DNA of 9,363 bases from an uncultured Candidatus Melainabacteria bacterium (GTDB lineage: Bacteria; Cyanobacteriota; Vampirovibrionia; Gastranaerophilales; Gastranaerophilaceae). The stretch is from NCBI GenBank assembly GCA_934693215.1, contig CAKUVB010000060.1, positions 1-9,363 on the forward strand. Direction: 5' to 3'. The position numbers were made by a program, and so were the translations under genes. Below the pieces are notes generated by a model. It was not told where the DNA came from and did no database searches. It worked only from the letters and a program-made list of their open reading frames with translations. Positions 1-5,574 of this stretch are shown here, in pieces; position 1 is the first letter of the stretch; every line of letters begins with the position of its first letter.

Positions 1-525
1 CCGATACACCTCATCTATATCTTCCTGCTCAATTCCGATGTAGCGGAGGGTGATTGAGGGGGTGGAGTGGTTGAAAATTTTTTGAAGCATTACAATATCG
101 TCGTATTGTTGGTAGAAGTGGTAGTCAAAGGTTTTGCGTAGGGTATGTGTTCCGATTCTGCCTTTAATCCCTACCATTCTGGTGGCTTTGTTTATAATTC
201 GGTATGCTTGGGCTCTATTCAGCCGATAATGTTTCTGAGTATAAAATAGTGGGATGTTGTCGGGTTTGTCTTTTACGAATTCTTCAATCTCAACTTTCAG
301 GTTTTCATTAATAGGGAATTTCTTGTATTTATTAGTTTTCTTTTCTCTTAATTCTATATAGTCTTTGCCTTTTACGTCTTTGACGTCGAGTGAGAGGATG
401 TCGGCGATTCTAAGTCCACTATTTATTCCAAAACTGAAAAGGGGAGCATTGCGTGGTTTCTTGGACAAAACTCTTTTAATATTTTGGATATCTTCTATGC
501 TTTTTATGGGTTCGACAATGTTCAT
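1..525 (-). CDS. Tyrosine recombinase/integrase, short form, C-terminus cut by the window edge
   Basis: The reverse strand reads as one open frame of 175 codons from ATG at 525 to the window edge. It encodes a phage-type site-specific recombinase that cuts and rejoins DNA through a tyrosine nucleophile. Catalytic-domain motifs appear in order: an Arg in SGLRIADILSL, a Lys in the KTNKYKKF beta-hairpin, the HTLRKTF box (H-x-x-R), a FNHS box in place of the second His/Trp position, and the Tyr in LRYIGI. There is no N-terminal SAM-like arm or core-binding domain. This makes it a minimal catalytic-domain form, expected to be about 180-190 residues, so only a few codons are probably missing. The start is supported by TGAGG five bases upstream. 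GC is visibly higher than in the genes to its right. The family is certain; whether it is an island integrase or a local invertase is not. Confidence 0.93.
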   Translation of the reverse strand, partial: MNIVEPIKSIEDIQNIKRVLSKKPRNAPLFSFGINSGLRIADILSLDVKDVKGKDYIELREKKTNKYKKFPINENLKVEIEEFVKDKPDNIPLFYTQKHYRLNRAQAYRIINKATRMVGIKGRIGTHTLRKTFDYHFYQQYDDIVMLQKIFNHSTPSITLRYIGIEQEDIDEVYR

Positions 526-600
526 TTGTACCTCAAGGTTTTGAGCCACAACATTAATGCCCTAAAAGACAGCAAAAATAAAGCCTCGCAATGCCCCACC

Positions 601-624
601 ATTTACCCCTCTTCTATTTACCCC
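601..624. repeat. Tandem direct repeat ATTTACCCC, 15-bp period
   Basis: ATTTACCCC occurs at 601-609 and again at 616-624, a 15-bp step, with a related ATGCCCC at 593-599. It lies in the integrase upstream region. Short direct repeats here could be arm-type sites for the recombinase or an excisionase, but nothing in the sequence proves binding. Confidence 0.5.
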
Positions 625-630
625 AATCTC

Positions 631-709
631 CAAAAATACAACATATCATTCCGGAAATGTGTAATTCCTGAGGTAGAATGATACACACCATTCTAATGTT
701 GTATTTTTG
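631..709. repeat. 14-bp perfect inverted repeat with a nested second inverted repeat
   Basis: CAAAAATACAACAT at 631-644 is exactly repeated in reverse complement at 696-709. Directly inside, TATCATTC (644-651) matches GAATGATA (676-683). The left arm is therefore continuous, while the right arm is split by a 12-base insertion (684-695). TTCCGGAA (649-656) is a further 8-bp palindrome. The arms could be recombinase sites flanking an invertible segment, an attachment site, or the stem of a structured transcript. There is no T-tract typical of a terminator after the stem. Confidence 0.6.
674..695. repeat. Core-like inverted site: 7-bp arms around 8 bp
   Basis: TAGAATG (674-680) and CATTCTA (689-695) are exact inverted arms around the 8 bases ATACACAC. 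Inverted arms around a 6-8 bp overlap is the general layout of tyrosine recombinase core sites. It is close to the integrase gene and lies within the larger inverted repeat. Binding by this integrase is an inference, and a 7-bp arm match could arise by chance in such AT-rich DNA. Confidence 0.35.
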
Positions 710-734
710 CATTTTAAATAACATTTGGGATAAT
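707..734 (+). promoter_or_regulatory. Candidate upstream hipBA promoter P1
   Basis: TTGCAT (707-712) and GATAAT (729-734) are 16 bases apart, with a TG-n extended -10 at 726-728. The -10 lies inside the first palindrome. The -35 begins in the last three bases of the 14-bp inverted repeat's right arm, so inversion or protein binding there would affect it. Transcription would start near 741, giving a leader of about 44 bases without a clear Shine-Dalgarno site. Confidence 0.4.
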
Positions 735-745
735 ATATTATCTAT
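729..745. promoter_or_regulatory. Palindromic operator O1 (likely HipB site)
   Basis: GATAATATATTATC at 729-742 is a perfect 14-bp palindrome. The 16-bp unit ATAATATATTATCTAT (730-745) recurs exactly at 771-786. HipB-type repressors bind palindromic operators in front of their own operon. The location over a -10 box, the repetition, and the adjacent hipB gene support an autoregulatory operator. Confidence 0.6.
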
Positions 746-748
746 ATA

Positions 749-775
749 TTGACTTTTTGGCAAAAATGGTATAAT
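749..775 (+). promoter_or_regulatory. Candidate proximal hipBA promoter P2 with extended -10
   Basis: TGGTATAAT at 767-775 is a full extended -10. TTGACT at 749-754 is a near-consensus -35, but only 15 bases separate it from the -10. Transcription would begin near 782, two or three bases before the hipB ATG at 785, so the message would be almost leaderless. The -10 overlaps the second palindrome. Confidence 0.5.
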
Positions 776-786
776 ATATTATCTAT
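771..786. promoter_or_regulatory. Palindromic operator O2 (likely HipB site)
   Basis: This is the second exact copy of ATAATATATTATCTAT, with the 12-bp palindrome ATAATATATTAT at 771-782. It covers the P2 -10 box and the first bases of the hipB start codon. Its start is 41 bp from that of O1, close to four helical turns, so two repressor dimers would lie on about the same face of the DNA. Confidence 0.6.
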
Positions 787-1069
787 GAATGAGTTTCTTT
801 TTAACCCGAAATCTCCTAATGATATAGCAAAAGAATTTGTTGAAAAGATTAAGCAGCAGAGAAAAATGCTTAAAATTTCACAAGTTCAACTTGCTACAAA
901 ATCAGGTGTTAGTCTGGGTTCTATAAAAAGGTTTGAATCTAAATGTGAAATTTCACTGACTTCATTGATAAAAATTCTAATTGCTCTTAATTTAGAAAAA
1001 GATTTTGAAAATTTATTTACGCAAAAAACTTACGCTTCTATTGATGAGGTTATAAATGGACAAGTATAA
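785..1069 (+). CDS. hipB: HipB-like antitoxin, XRE-family DNA-binding protein
   Basis: The 94-residue product is the antitoxin and repressor partner of the kinase encoded next. Residues 17-75 form a Cro/C1-type helix-turn-helix domain: a first helix EFVEKIKQQRKML, then ISQVQLATKSGVSLGSIKRF as helices 2-3, then a helical tail LIKILIALNL. In the family, HipB binds DNA as a dimer and neutralises HipA by direct contact. The ATG at 785 is preferred because the HTH fold begins soon after it and because the frame extension to a TTG at 749 has no ribosome site. The ATG itself also lacks a clear Shine-Dalgarno sequence, consistent with near-leaderless translation. The last 14 bases overlap hipA, so the two are translationally coupled. 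Palindromes directly upstream suggest autorepression. Confidence 0.88.
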   Translation: MNEFLFNPKSPNDIAKEFVEKIKQQRKMLKISQVQLATKSGVSLGSIKRFESKCEISLTSLIKILIALNLEKDFENLFTQKTYASIDEVINGQV

Positions 1070-2162
1070 GTATTTAAAAGTATTTTATAATGATATTTTA
1101 GTTGGCACTCTTGCTAAAACGCCCGAAAGAGTAGTCGCATTTGAATACGATTCAGATTGGTTAAATAACGGTTTTAGCATATCGCCATTTAGTTTACCGC
1201 TCATTAAGAAAGTTTTTATCCCTAAATATGAACCTTTTGACGGGTTATTTGGCGTTTTTAATGACAGTTTGCCTGATGGTTGGGGAAGATTGCTGGTTGA
1301 TAGGTTGTTTTTAAAAAACAAAATAAATCCCGTTGAAATTGACAACCTTAATCGACTTGCAGTTGTCCAAGAAAGCGGTATGGGAGCTTTAACATATAAA
1401 CCCGAACATAGGTTCCAAACAGAAAACGATGTTTCGAACCTTGATATACTTGCTCAAGAATGTACAAAAATTTTAGAATCTCAGAATTCAGACAATTTAG
1501 ATGAACTTTTTCAATTAGGCGGTTCATCAGGTGGTGCAAGACCGAAGATTTTGACATCTATTGATAACGAAGATTGGATAATTAAATTTCCGTCATCAAT
1601 TGACCCTAAAAATATTGGTGAAAAGGAATATCAATATTCGCTATGTGCCAAAGATTGCGGAATTAATATGACAGAGACCAAACTTTTACCTTCCGAAATT
1701 TGTTCAGGTTATTTTGGCATAAAAAGATTTGATCGTAAAAATGGCAAAAAAGTGCATATGGTATCTGCAAGCGGGTTATTAGAAACAAGTCATAGGCTTC
1801 CTAATCTTGATTATAATTTATTAATGAAACTCACGCTTGAACTTACAAGAAATTATGAAGATATTGAACAATTATTCAGGTTAATGTGTTTTAATGTATT
1901 TGCTCACAATCGTGATGATCATTCAAAGAATTTTTCGTTCCTTTATGACGATAATAAAAAAGAATGGCATTTATCTCCTGCATACGATTTAACTTATAGT
2001 TCTTCGTTTAACGGGGAACATGCAACAACAATAAATGGAGAAGGAAAAAATCCGAATTTAGATGATATTCTAGCTGTTGCAAAAAATATAGGACTAAATA
2101 AAAAACCTGCAAAAAATATTGCATTAGATATTCAAGAAAAATGTAAAAATTTGGTTGATTAA
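1056..2162 (+). CDS. hipA: HipA-family serine/threonine kinase toxin
   Basis: The 368-residue product is a HipA-type kinase, the toxin of a type II toxin-antitoxin pair. E. coli HipA phosphorylates glutamyl-tRNA synthetase and causes growth arrest; the substrate here is unknown. The N-terminal HipA domain (about 5-115) carries FDGLFGVFNDSLPDGWGR. A glycine/serine loop GGSSGGARPK (155-164) sits where HipA has its phosphate-binding, autophosphorylated loop. WIIKFPS supplies the ATP-site Lys177. AHNRDDHSKNFSF (283-295) is the catalytic D-x-H-x-K-N motif, with Asp287 the likely base, and SPAYDLT gives the metal-binding Asp311. All key residues are present, so the kinase looks active. It is shorter than E. 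coli HipA (about 440). GAGG lies six bases before the ATG, inside the end of hipB. Confidence 0.92.
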   Translation: MDKYKYLKVFYNDILVGTLAKTPERVVAFEYDSDWLNNGFSISPFSLPLIKKVFIPKYEPFDGLFGVFNDSLPDGWGRLLVDRLFLKNKINPVEIDNLNRLAVVQESGMGALTYKPEHRFQTENDVSNLDILAQECTKILESQNSDNLDELFQLGGSSGGARPKILTSIDNEDWIIKFPSSIDPKNIGEKEYQYSLCAKDCGINMTETKLLPSEICSGYFGIKRFDRKNGKKVHMVSASGLLETSHRLPNLDYNLLMKLTLELTRNYEDIEQLFRLMCFNVFAHNRDDHSKNFSFLYDDNKKEWHLSPAYDLTYSSSFNGEHATTINGEGKNPNLDDILAVAKNIGLNKKPAKNIALDIQEKCKNLVD

Positions 2163-2274
2163 TTTTATATAAATCTTAATCTTAAAGTCTATTTAATCTT
2201 TATTTGGCAGATTTAACCAAAAAAATAGCAAATTTTAAATTTATGGAATTTATATAAATAAGGTGGTGTAGGAA

Positions 2275-2898
2275 ATGACATTTTTCGGAAAACAACTTGA
2301 ATCTTTAGCTAATGGCGTAAATATAAATATGATAAATCTTACGTTACCTGCAGTATTAAAGAATAAAAAACCGTATTCAGCCTTAGGAAAAATAGAAGCC
2401 AAAAATATAAAACCTTTATTAGTAGATACACTGAATCTAAATAAAAATATACCTGAGGCGGATATTTATTATTACAAAACTGATGATGCATTTTTAATCT
2501 TAAATAGTTCAAAAAGACAAAAACCGTTTTATTATATTTCAAAACTTTGGTCTATGGGAAAAGGTTCGGGAACAAAAGGTTTGCAGAAAGCTGTAGTGCA
2601 AAGTCTTAAAGATAAAGAAACAAAAGGTAGAATCTTTCTTGATGCCGAAAATATGACGAAGAAAAGTTCTCCTGCTGGGTTTTATTACAAATTAGGATTT
2701 AGGTTTCAAGAAAAAAAGAAAAATAAGGCTTTTGAAAGCTGGTTACAAAATGGCGGTAATAGAGAAAATGCACCTCAAGATACTGGCTTGATGTACTTAC
2801 CGCAAAAAAATATCGTTCATTGTCTAACTTACGGTAAGTCTATAGATGAAAGTATATGTATACTTTCTAATTTAAAATCATATTTAACTAAATTATAA
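2275..2898 (+). CDS. GNAT-like N-acetyltransferase domain protein
   Basis: The 207-residue product looks like a GNAT-fold acyltransferase, which would move an acetyl group from acetyl-CoA to an amine. The signature is in the second half: MGKGSGTKGLQKAVVQSL (94-111) resembles the acetyl-CoA pyrophosphate loop and following helix, and SPAGFYYKLGFRF (132-144) resembles the terminal FYekLGF strand-helix motif. Residues 1-60 are not recognisable. The substrate cannot be told. The start is well supported by AAGGTGG eight bases upstream. The gene follows hipA on the same strand after 112 AT-rich bases in which I see no convincing promoter or terminator, so read-through from hipBA is possible but unproven. 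The assignment rests on motif pattern only; the family call is moderately sure. Confidence 0.65.
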   Translation: MTFFGKQLESLANGVNINMINLTLPAVLKNKKPYSALGKIEAKNIKPLLVDTLNLNKNIPEADIYYYKTDDAFLILNSSKRQKPFYYISKLWSMGKGSGTKGLQKAVVQSLKDKETKGRIFLDAENMTKKSSPAGFYYKLGFRFQEKKKNKAFESWLQNGGNRENAPQDTGLMYLPQKNIVHCLTYGKSIDESICILSNLKSYLTKL

Positions 2899-2941
2899 AC
2901 GCGCTTTGAGTTAAATATATCAATAATAAAGTTTGTTATAC

Positions 2942-2971
2942 AAAAAAAAGCCTTGAATTAATCAAGGCTTT
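2942..2971. terminator. Bidirectional rho-independent terminator
   Basis: AAAGCCTTGA (2947-2956) pairs with TCAAGGCTTT (2962-2971) around a five-base loop. Eight A residues on the left (2942-2949, three of them in the stem) become a T8 tract for the minus-strand gene, so it is strong in that direction. In the plus direction only CTTT follows, so it is a weaker end for the acetyltransferase gene. It lies between two convergent genes. Confidence 0.88.
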
Positions 2972-2993
2972 AATCATAACATACCTATTACAC

Positions 2994-3248
2994 TTAACCA
3001 TTAAAACTTTGTAAAAATCGTTGTCCCGATTTATATCTCGCTTTGGAGTTTATTTGAGAACAAATATTGGCAAGTTTGTTTGACATTGCAAGCATTGTTC
3101 TTTGAACTGTAGCAATATCATTCATTGTTTCCATCATTTTATTTGGGTCAATCATTTTAGAAACAATATCTTCATGATTGTCAACTTGTTTACTCGCATA
3201 CTTTTTTACCAAAAGTCTGTCAATATTATCTTGAGCCCCAACTGCCAT
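2994..3248 (-). CDS. Small helical protein of unknown function
   Basis: I do not recognise this 84-residue product. It is predicted mostly helical, with no signal peptide or membrane segment. It is rich in Met (7, clustered at 32-55) and has a single Cys63. A likely helix runs through EDIVSKMIDPNKMMETMNDI, and a second, amphipathic one through about 46-69. The C-terminus is basic (NSKARYKSGQR). The start is supported by TAGGGGA upstream, the same ribosome-site style as the neighbouring transporter. It ends just before a strong terminator and appears to be a single-gene unit. Confidence 0.72.
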   Translation of the reverse strand: MAVGAQDNIDRLLVKKYASKQVDNHEDIVSKMIDPNKMMETMNDIATVQRTMLAMSNKLANICSQINSKARYKSGQRFLQSFNG

Positions 3249-3409
3249 AATTTTATTCCCCTAAATATTTAACCATTATTTTTATAATAACTTAACTGTT
3301 TTCATAGATATAAAGTATTTGTTTTTCAAAAAATTGACAAAAATAACAAATAATATTACAAAATCGTAACATTATAAAATATAAAAATAAAAAATGATTA
3401 AAGATTTTA

Positions 3410-4249
3410 TTAATGATTTATAACAATTAATCCTACTAGAATCCCTAAAATAACAGAAAATGCAGGAAGTTTACTTCTATACATCAATATTGCTTGCGGA
3501 ATAATTTCACCAAAGGTTACATACAACATCGCACCTGATGCAAAGCTTAAACTAAGAGCCAAGCCTAAAACTCCAATATCACCTATATAATATCCTATTA
3601 ATGCACCGATTATTGTTGGCACTCCACTAATAGCAGTAATAAGTATTGCTTTTCTGCGTTTTACTCCACCATTGATTAATGGTACAGATATTGCCATACC
3701 CTCAGGAATATTATGTAACCCAATAAGTATTGATAATATCAAAGCAGAACCTTCTAAAGAGCCTTTTGTATTAGCAAAAGATGCACCAATTGTCATACCT
3801 TCTGGAAGATTATGTAACGCAATAGCAGAAGCCATAATCAAGCCTGCAATAAATAAAGAGAGTCTTGTATCACGTCTTTTCATGTGTGCAGATAAATGGT
3901 TACTATGTATGATTTCATCAAGGTTATCTGCAGTAGAGGGGTGATTTTTTCCTATATGTCGAACTTCGTGGTTTGTTGTTCTATCAATATAAAGGTTTAA
4001 TAAATAAACTGTAATAACACCTAATAATATTCCTAATGAAACTATATAAATACAAGCACCTGTATCAATAGCACTTTGGATAAGGTCAAAACAAACAATT
4101 GAAATCATTACACCACCGGCAAAGCTAAGGAGTAAGCTAACCGTTCTAACTGAATCTCTTTTGAATAATGCTCCAATAATACCGCCAAGTCCAGTTCCTC
4201 CAATTCCTGCCAATGCAGTTACTTTTATTAAAGTCAATAATTGTTCCAT
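3410..4249 (-). CDS. ZIP-family divalent metal transporter
   Basis: The 279-residue integral membrane protein belongs to the ZIP (ZupT-like) family, which brings zinc and related divalent metals into the cytoplasm. It has about eight hydrophobic segments. Both signature metal-site motifs are present: HNLPEG (146-151) in the fourth and HNIPEG (179-184) in the fifth membrane helix. FGEIIPQ follows at 246-252. The loop after the third helix (about 93-125) is His-rich, with six His, as is common for a metal-sensing or delivery loop in this family. I chose ATG at 4249 over the GTG five codons upstream because AAGGGGA sits just before it. It is divergent from the acetyltransferase gene with 127 bases between them. 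I see no clear Zur or Fur box. Confidence 0.93.
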   Translation of the reverse strand: MEQLLTLIKVTALAGIGGTGLGGIIGALFKRDSVRTVSLLLSFAGGVMISIVCFDLIQSAIDTGACIYIVSLGILLGVITVYLLNLYIDRTTNHEVRHIGKNHPSTADNLDEIIHSNHLSAHMKRRDTRLSLFIAGLIMASAIALHNLPEGMTIGASFANTKGSLEGSALILSILIGLHNIPEGMAISVPLINGGVKRRKAILITAISGVPTIIGALIGYYIGDIGVLGLALSLSFASGAMLYVTFGEIIPQAILMYRSKLPAFSVILGILVGLIVINH

Positions 4250-4280
4250 AATTCCCCTTATCACTACTATTAATAAGTAA

Positions 4281-4309
4281 AGTCTATCACTCTCAATCTG
4301 TTATTTCAA
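4281..4309 (-). promoter_or_regulatory. Candidate promoter for the ZIP transporter
   Basis: On the minus strand TTGAAA (4304-4309) and TAGACT (4281-4286) are separated by exactly 17 bases. Transcription would start near 4274, giving a leader of about 25 bases that includes the AAGGGGA ribosome site. No terminator or palindrome overlaps it. Confidence 0.45.
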
Positions 4310-4376
4310 ATATTTTTTTAGTGTTATGTTGATGTTAATATTTTAATAAAAGAGTTTATATGAAAAGGTATAATTT

Positions 4377-4934
4377 ATGACAGAAAAAGAAAAAATGATA
4401 AAAGGTGAATCATATAATCCTATGGTGCAAGAACTAGAACAGGATAGATTTTATGCGAAATCATTGTGTTTGAAATATAACGCACTTGAAGTAGATGATA
4501 AAGAACGAAAAAATGAATTATTAACAAAATTAGTAGCAAAAAGGGGTAAATCTTTAATTATTGAACCTAATTTTTTCTGTGATTATGGTTATAATTTGGA
4601 GTTCGGAGAAAATTGTTATGTAAATCATAATAGTGTGTTTCTTGATTGTGCAAAAATAACTTTTGGAAAAAATGTTTTTGTTGGTCCAAATTGTGGTTTT
4701 TATACTGCAATACACCCTATAAATGTGAAAGAACGTCTTACGTGGGTAGAATCTGCTGAACCAATTACTGTAAAAGATAATGTATGGATTGGTGGCAACT
4801 GTGTTTTGCTTCCAGGGGTTACAATTGGAGAGAATACCGTTATTGGTGCAGGAAGTGTAGTTACTAAAGATATTCCAGCAAATGTTGTTGCTGTTGGAAA
4901 TCCTTGCAAACCGATAAAACAACTTGTGGAGTAA
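4377..4934 (+). CDS. Maltose/galactoside-type O-acetyltransferase (left-handed beta-helix)
   Basis: The 185-residue product matches the Maa/LacA/NodL family, trimeric cytoplasmic enzymes that acetylate sugar hydroxyls from acetyl-CoA. The N-terminus MTEKEKMIKGESYNP closely follows the Maa consensus, which fixes the start. AAAAGG lies eight bases upstream. Hexapeptide repeats forming the beta-helix run from about residue 72 to 165 (for example ITFGKNVFVGPNC, IGENTVIGAGSVVTKDI). His113 in YTAIHP is the expected catalytic base. The ending VVAVGNPCKPIK is the usual acetyl-CoA-site tail. The length is normal. The real acceptor sugar cannot be read from sequence. Its stop is 2 bases before the phosphatase ATG, so the two form an operon. 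Confidence 0.92.
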   Translation: MTEKEKMIKGESYNPMVQELEQDRFYAKSLCLKYNALEVDDKERKNELLTKLVAKRGKSLIIEPNFFCDYGYNLEFGENCYVNHNSVFLDCAKITFGKNVFVGPNCGFYTAIHPINVKERLTWVESAEPITVKDNVWIGGNCVLLPGVTIGENTVIGAGSVVTKDIPANVVAVGNPCKPIKQLVE

Positions 4935-4936
4935 AA

Positions 4937-5566
4937 ATGAGTAGGTATATTGCAATATCAGATATCCATGGAGAATTATTAAAATTAGAAAATGTTTTAA
5001 CAAAAATTGATATAAAACCTGATGATATATTTGTATTTATGGGTGATTATATTGATAGAGGTGCTAATTCAAAAGGGGTTGTTGATAGAATTATCGAACA
5101 ATCAAAAACAAATAAATGTATTTATTTGATGGGGTCTCATGAATATGCTTATTTACATAGACAAGATAAATACTTCAATTATTTATTTTGGAATTATGGT
5201 GGAAAAGAAACTGTAAAAAGCTATGGAAGTCTTGAAAATATTGAAAAAATACATGGAGAATTTTTCAGAAGTTTAAAATTTTATTATATGACAGATAAAT
5301 ATTTGTTTGTGCATGCAGGAATAAACCCCAATATACCACTTCAAGACCAATCAGAATTGGATATGGTCTATATAAGAGATAAATTCATATATTCAAAACA
5401 TAATCTGCCTCAAAAAATTATCTTTGGACATACTGATTTTGAAAATCCATATATTGCAGATGACAAAATCTGTATAGATACTGGTTGTGGCAAATACAAA
5501 AATGCCCATTTAACAGAATTAGTATTAGATGAAAATGGACACGAAAAATTTGTTGTTTCAGATTAA
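4937..5566 (+). CDS. PPP-family metallophosphatase with altered GNHE motif
   Basis: The 209-residue product is a calcineurin-like phosphatase of the PPP type, similar in size to the bacterial PrpA and lambda phosphatases that remove phosphate from Ser/Thr or other substrates. Motifs in order: SDIHGE (8-13), GDYIDRG (36-42), GSHE (66-69), FVHAGINP (124-131), GHT (164-166) and IDTGCG (180-185). The third motif is normally GNHE; here the metal-bridging Asn is Ser67 (codon TCT at 5135-5137). His68 is kept, as are the other metal ligands. Activity may be reduced or changed. ATG at 4937 is chosen because GGAG is five bases before it. A longer frame from 4904 would overlap the upstream gene and lacks such a site. 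The gene is coupled to the acetyltransferase. No terminator separates it from the convergent gene. Confidence 0.88.
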   Translation: MSRYIAISDIHGELLKLENVLTKIDIKPDDIFVFMGDYIDRGANSKGVVDRIIEQSKTNKCIYLMGSHEYAYLHRQDKYFNYLFWNYGGKETVKSYGSLENIEKIHGEFFRSLKFYYMTDKYLFVHAGINPNIPLQDQSELDMVYIRDKFIYSKHNLPQKIIFGHTDFENPYIADDKICIDTGCGKYKNAHLTELVLDENGHEKFVVSD

Positions 5567-5574
5567 ATCACAAG

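Larger units (their letters stand above)
526..784. other. Gene-free control/recombination region between integrase and hipB
   Basis: These 259 bases separate two divergent genes and I see no credible coding sequence in them. They hold several layered repeats that are listed separately: a tandem ATTTACCCC repeat, a 14-bp inverted repeat spanning 631-709, a 7-8-7 inverted site at 674-695, and the first hipB palindrome. The heptamer ACAACAT occurs at 548-554 and 638-644 and, inverted, at 696-702. On the minus strand TTTAAA (713-718) and TAGAAT (690-695) are 17 bases apart and could be the integrase promoter. Such a dense set of repeats beside a tyrosine recombinase fits an attachment or control region, which is an inference. 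Confidence 0.5.

Noticed and set aside
484..681. Plus-strand 65-codon open frame
   Set aside because: It overlaps the start of the integrase on the other strand and the repeat region, has no ribosome site, and its protein looks random.
631..709. Inverted repeat as a simple rho-independent terminator
   Set aside because: The loop is about 50 bases, the T-run lies inside the arm, and it sits between divergent promoters where no transcript needs to end.
2994..3248. Small helical protein as a type III secretion needle subunit
   Set aside because: Size and a P-x-x-M / Q / S-N pattern loosely recall needle proteins, but no secretion genes are nearby and the similarity is too weak to claim.
3334..3362. 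Plus-strand TTGACA with a TACAAA 17 bases downstream
   Set aside because: No plus-strand gene follows, and such matches are common in AT-rich intergenic DNA.
4369..4374. TATAAT directly before the acetyltransferase ATG
   Set aside because: Used as a -10 it would start RNA after the start codon, and the AAAAGG ribosome site lies upstream of it.
4554..5003. Minus-strand 149-codon open frame
   Set aside because: It is antisense to two well-supported genes and its composition (many Ile, Thr, Asn, Tyr) is what a shadow frame would give.
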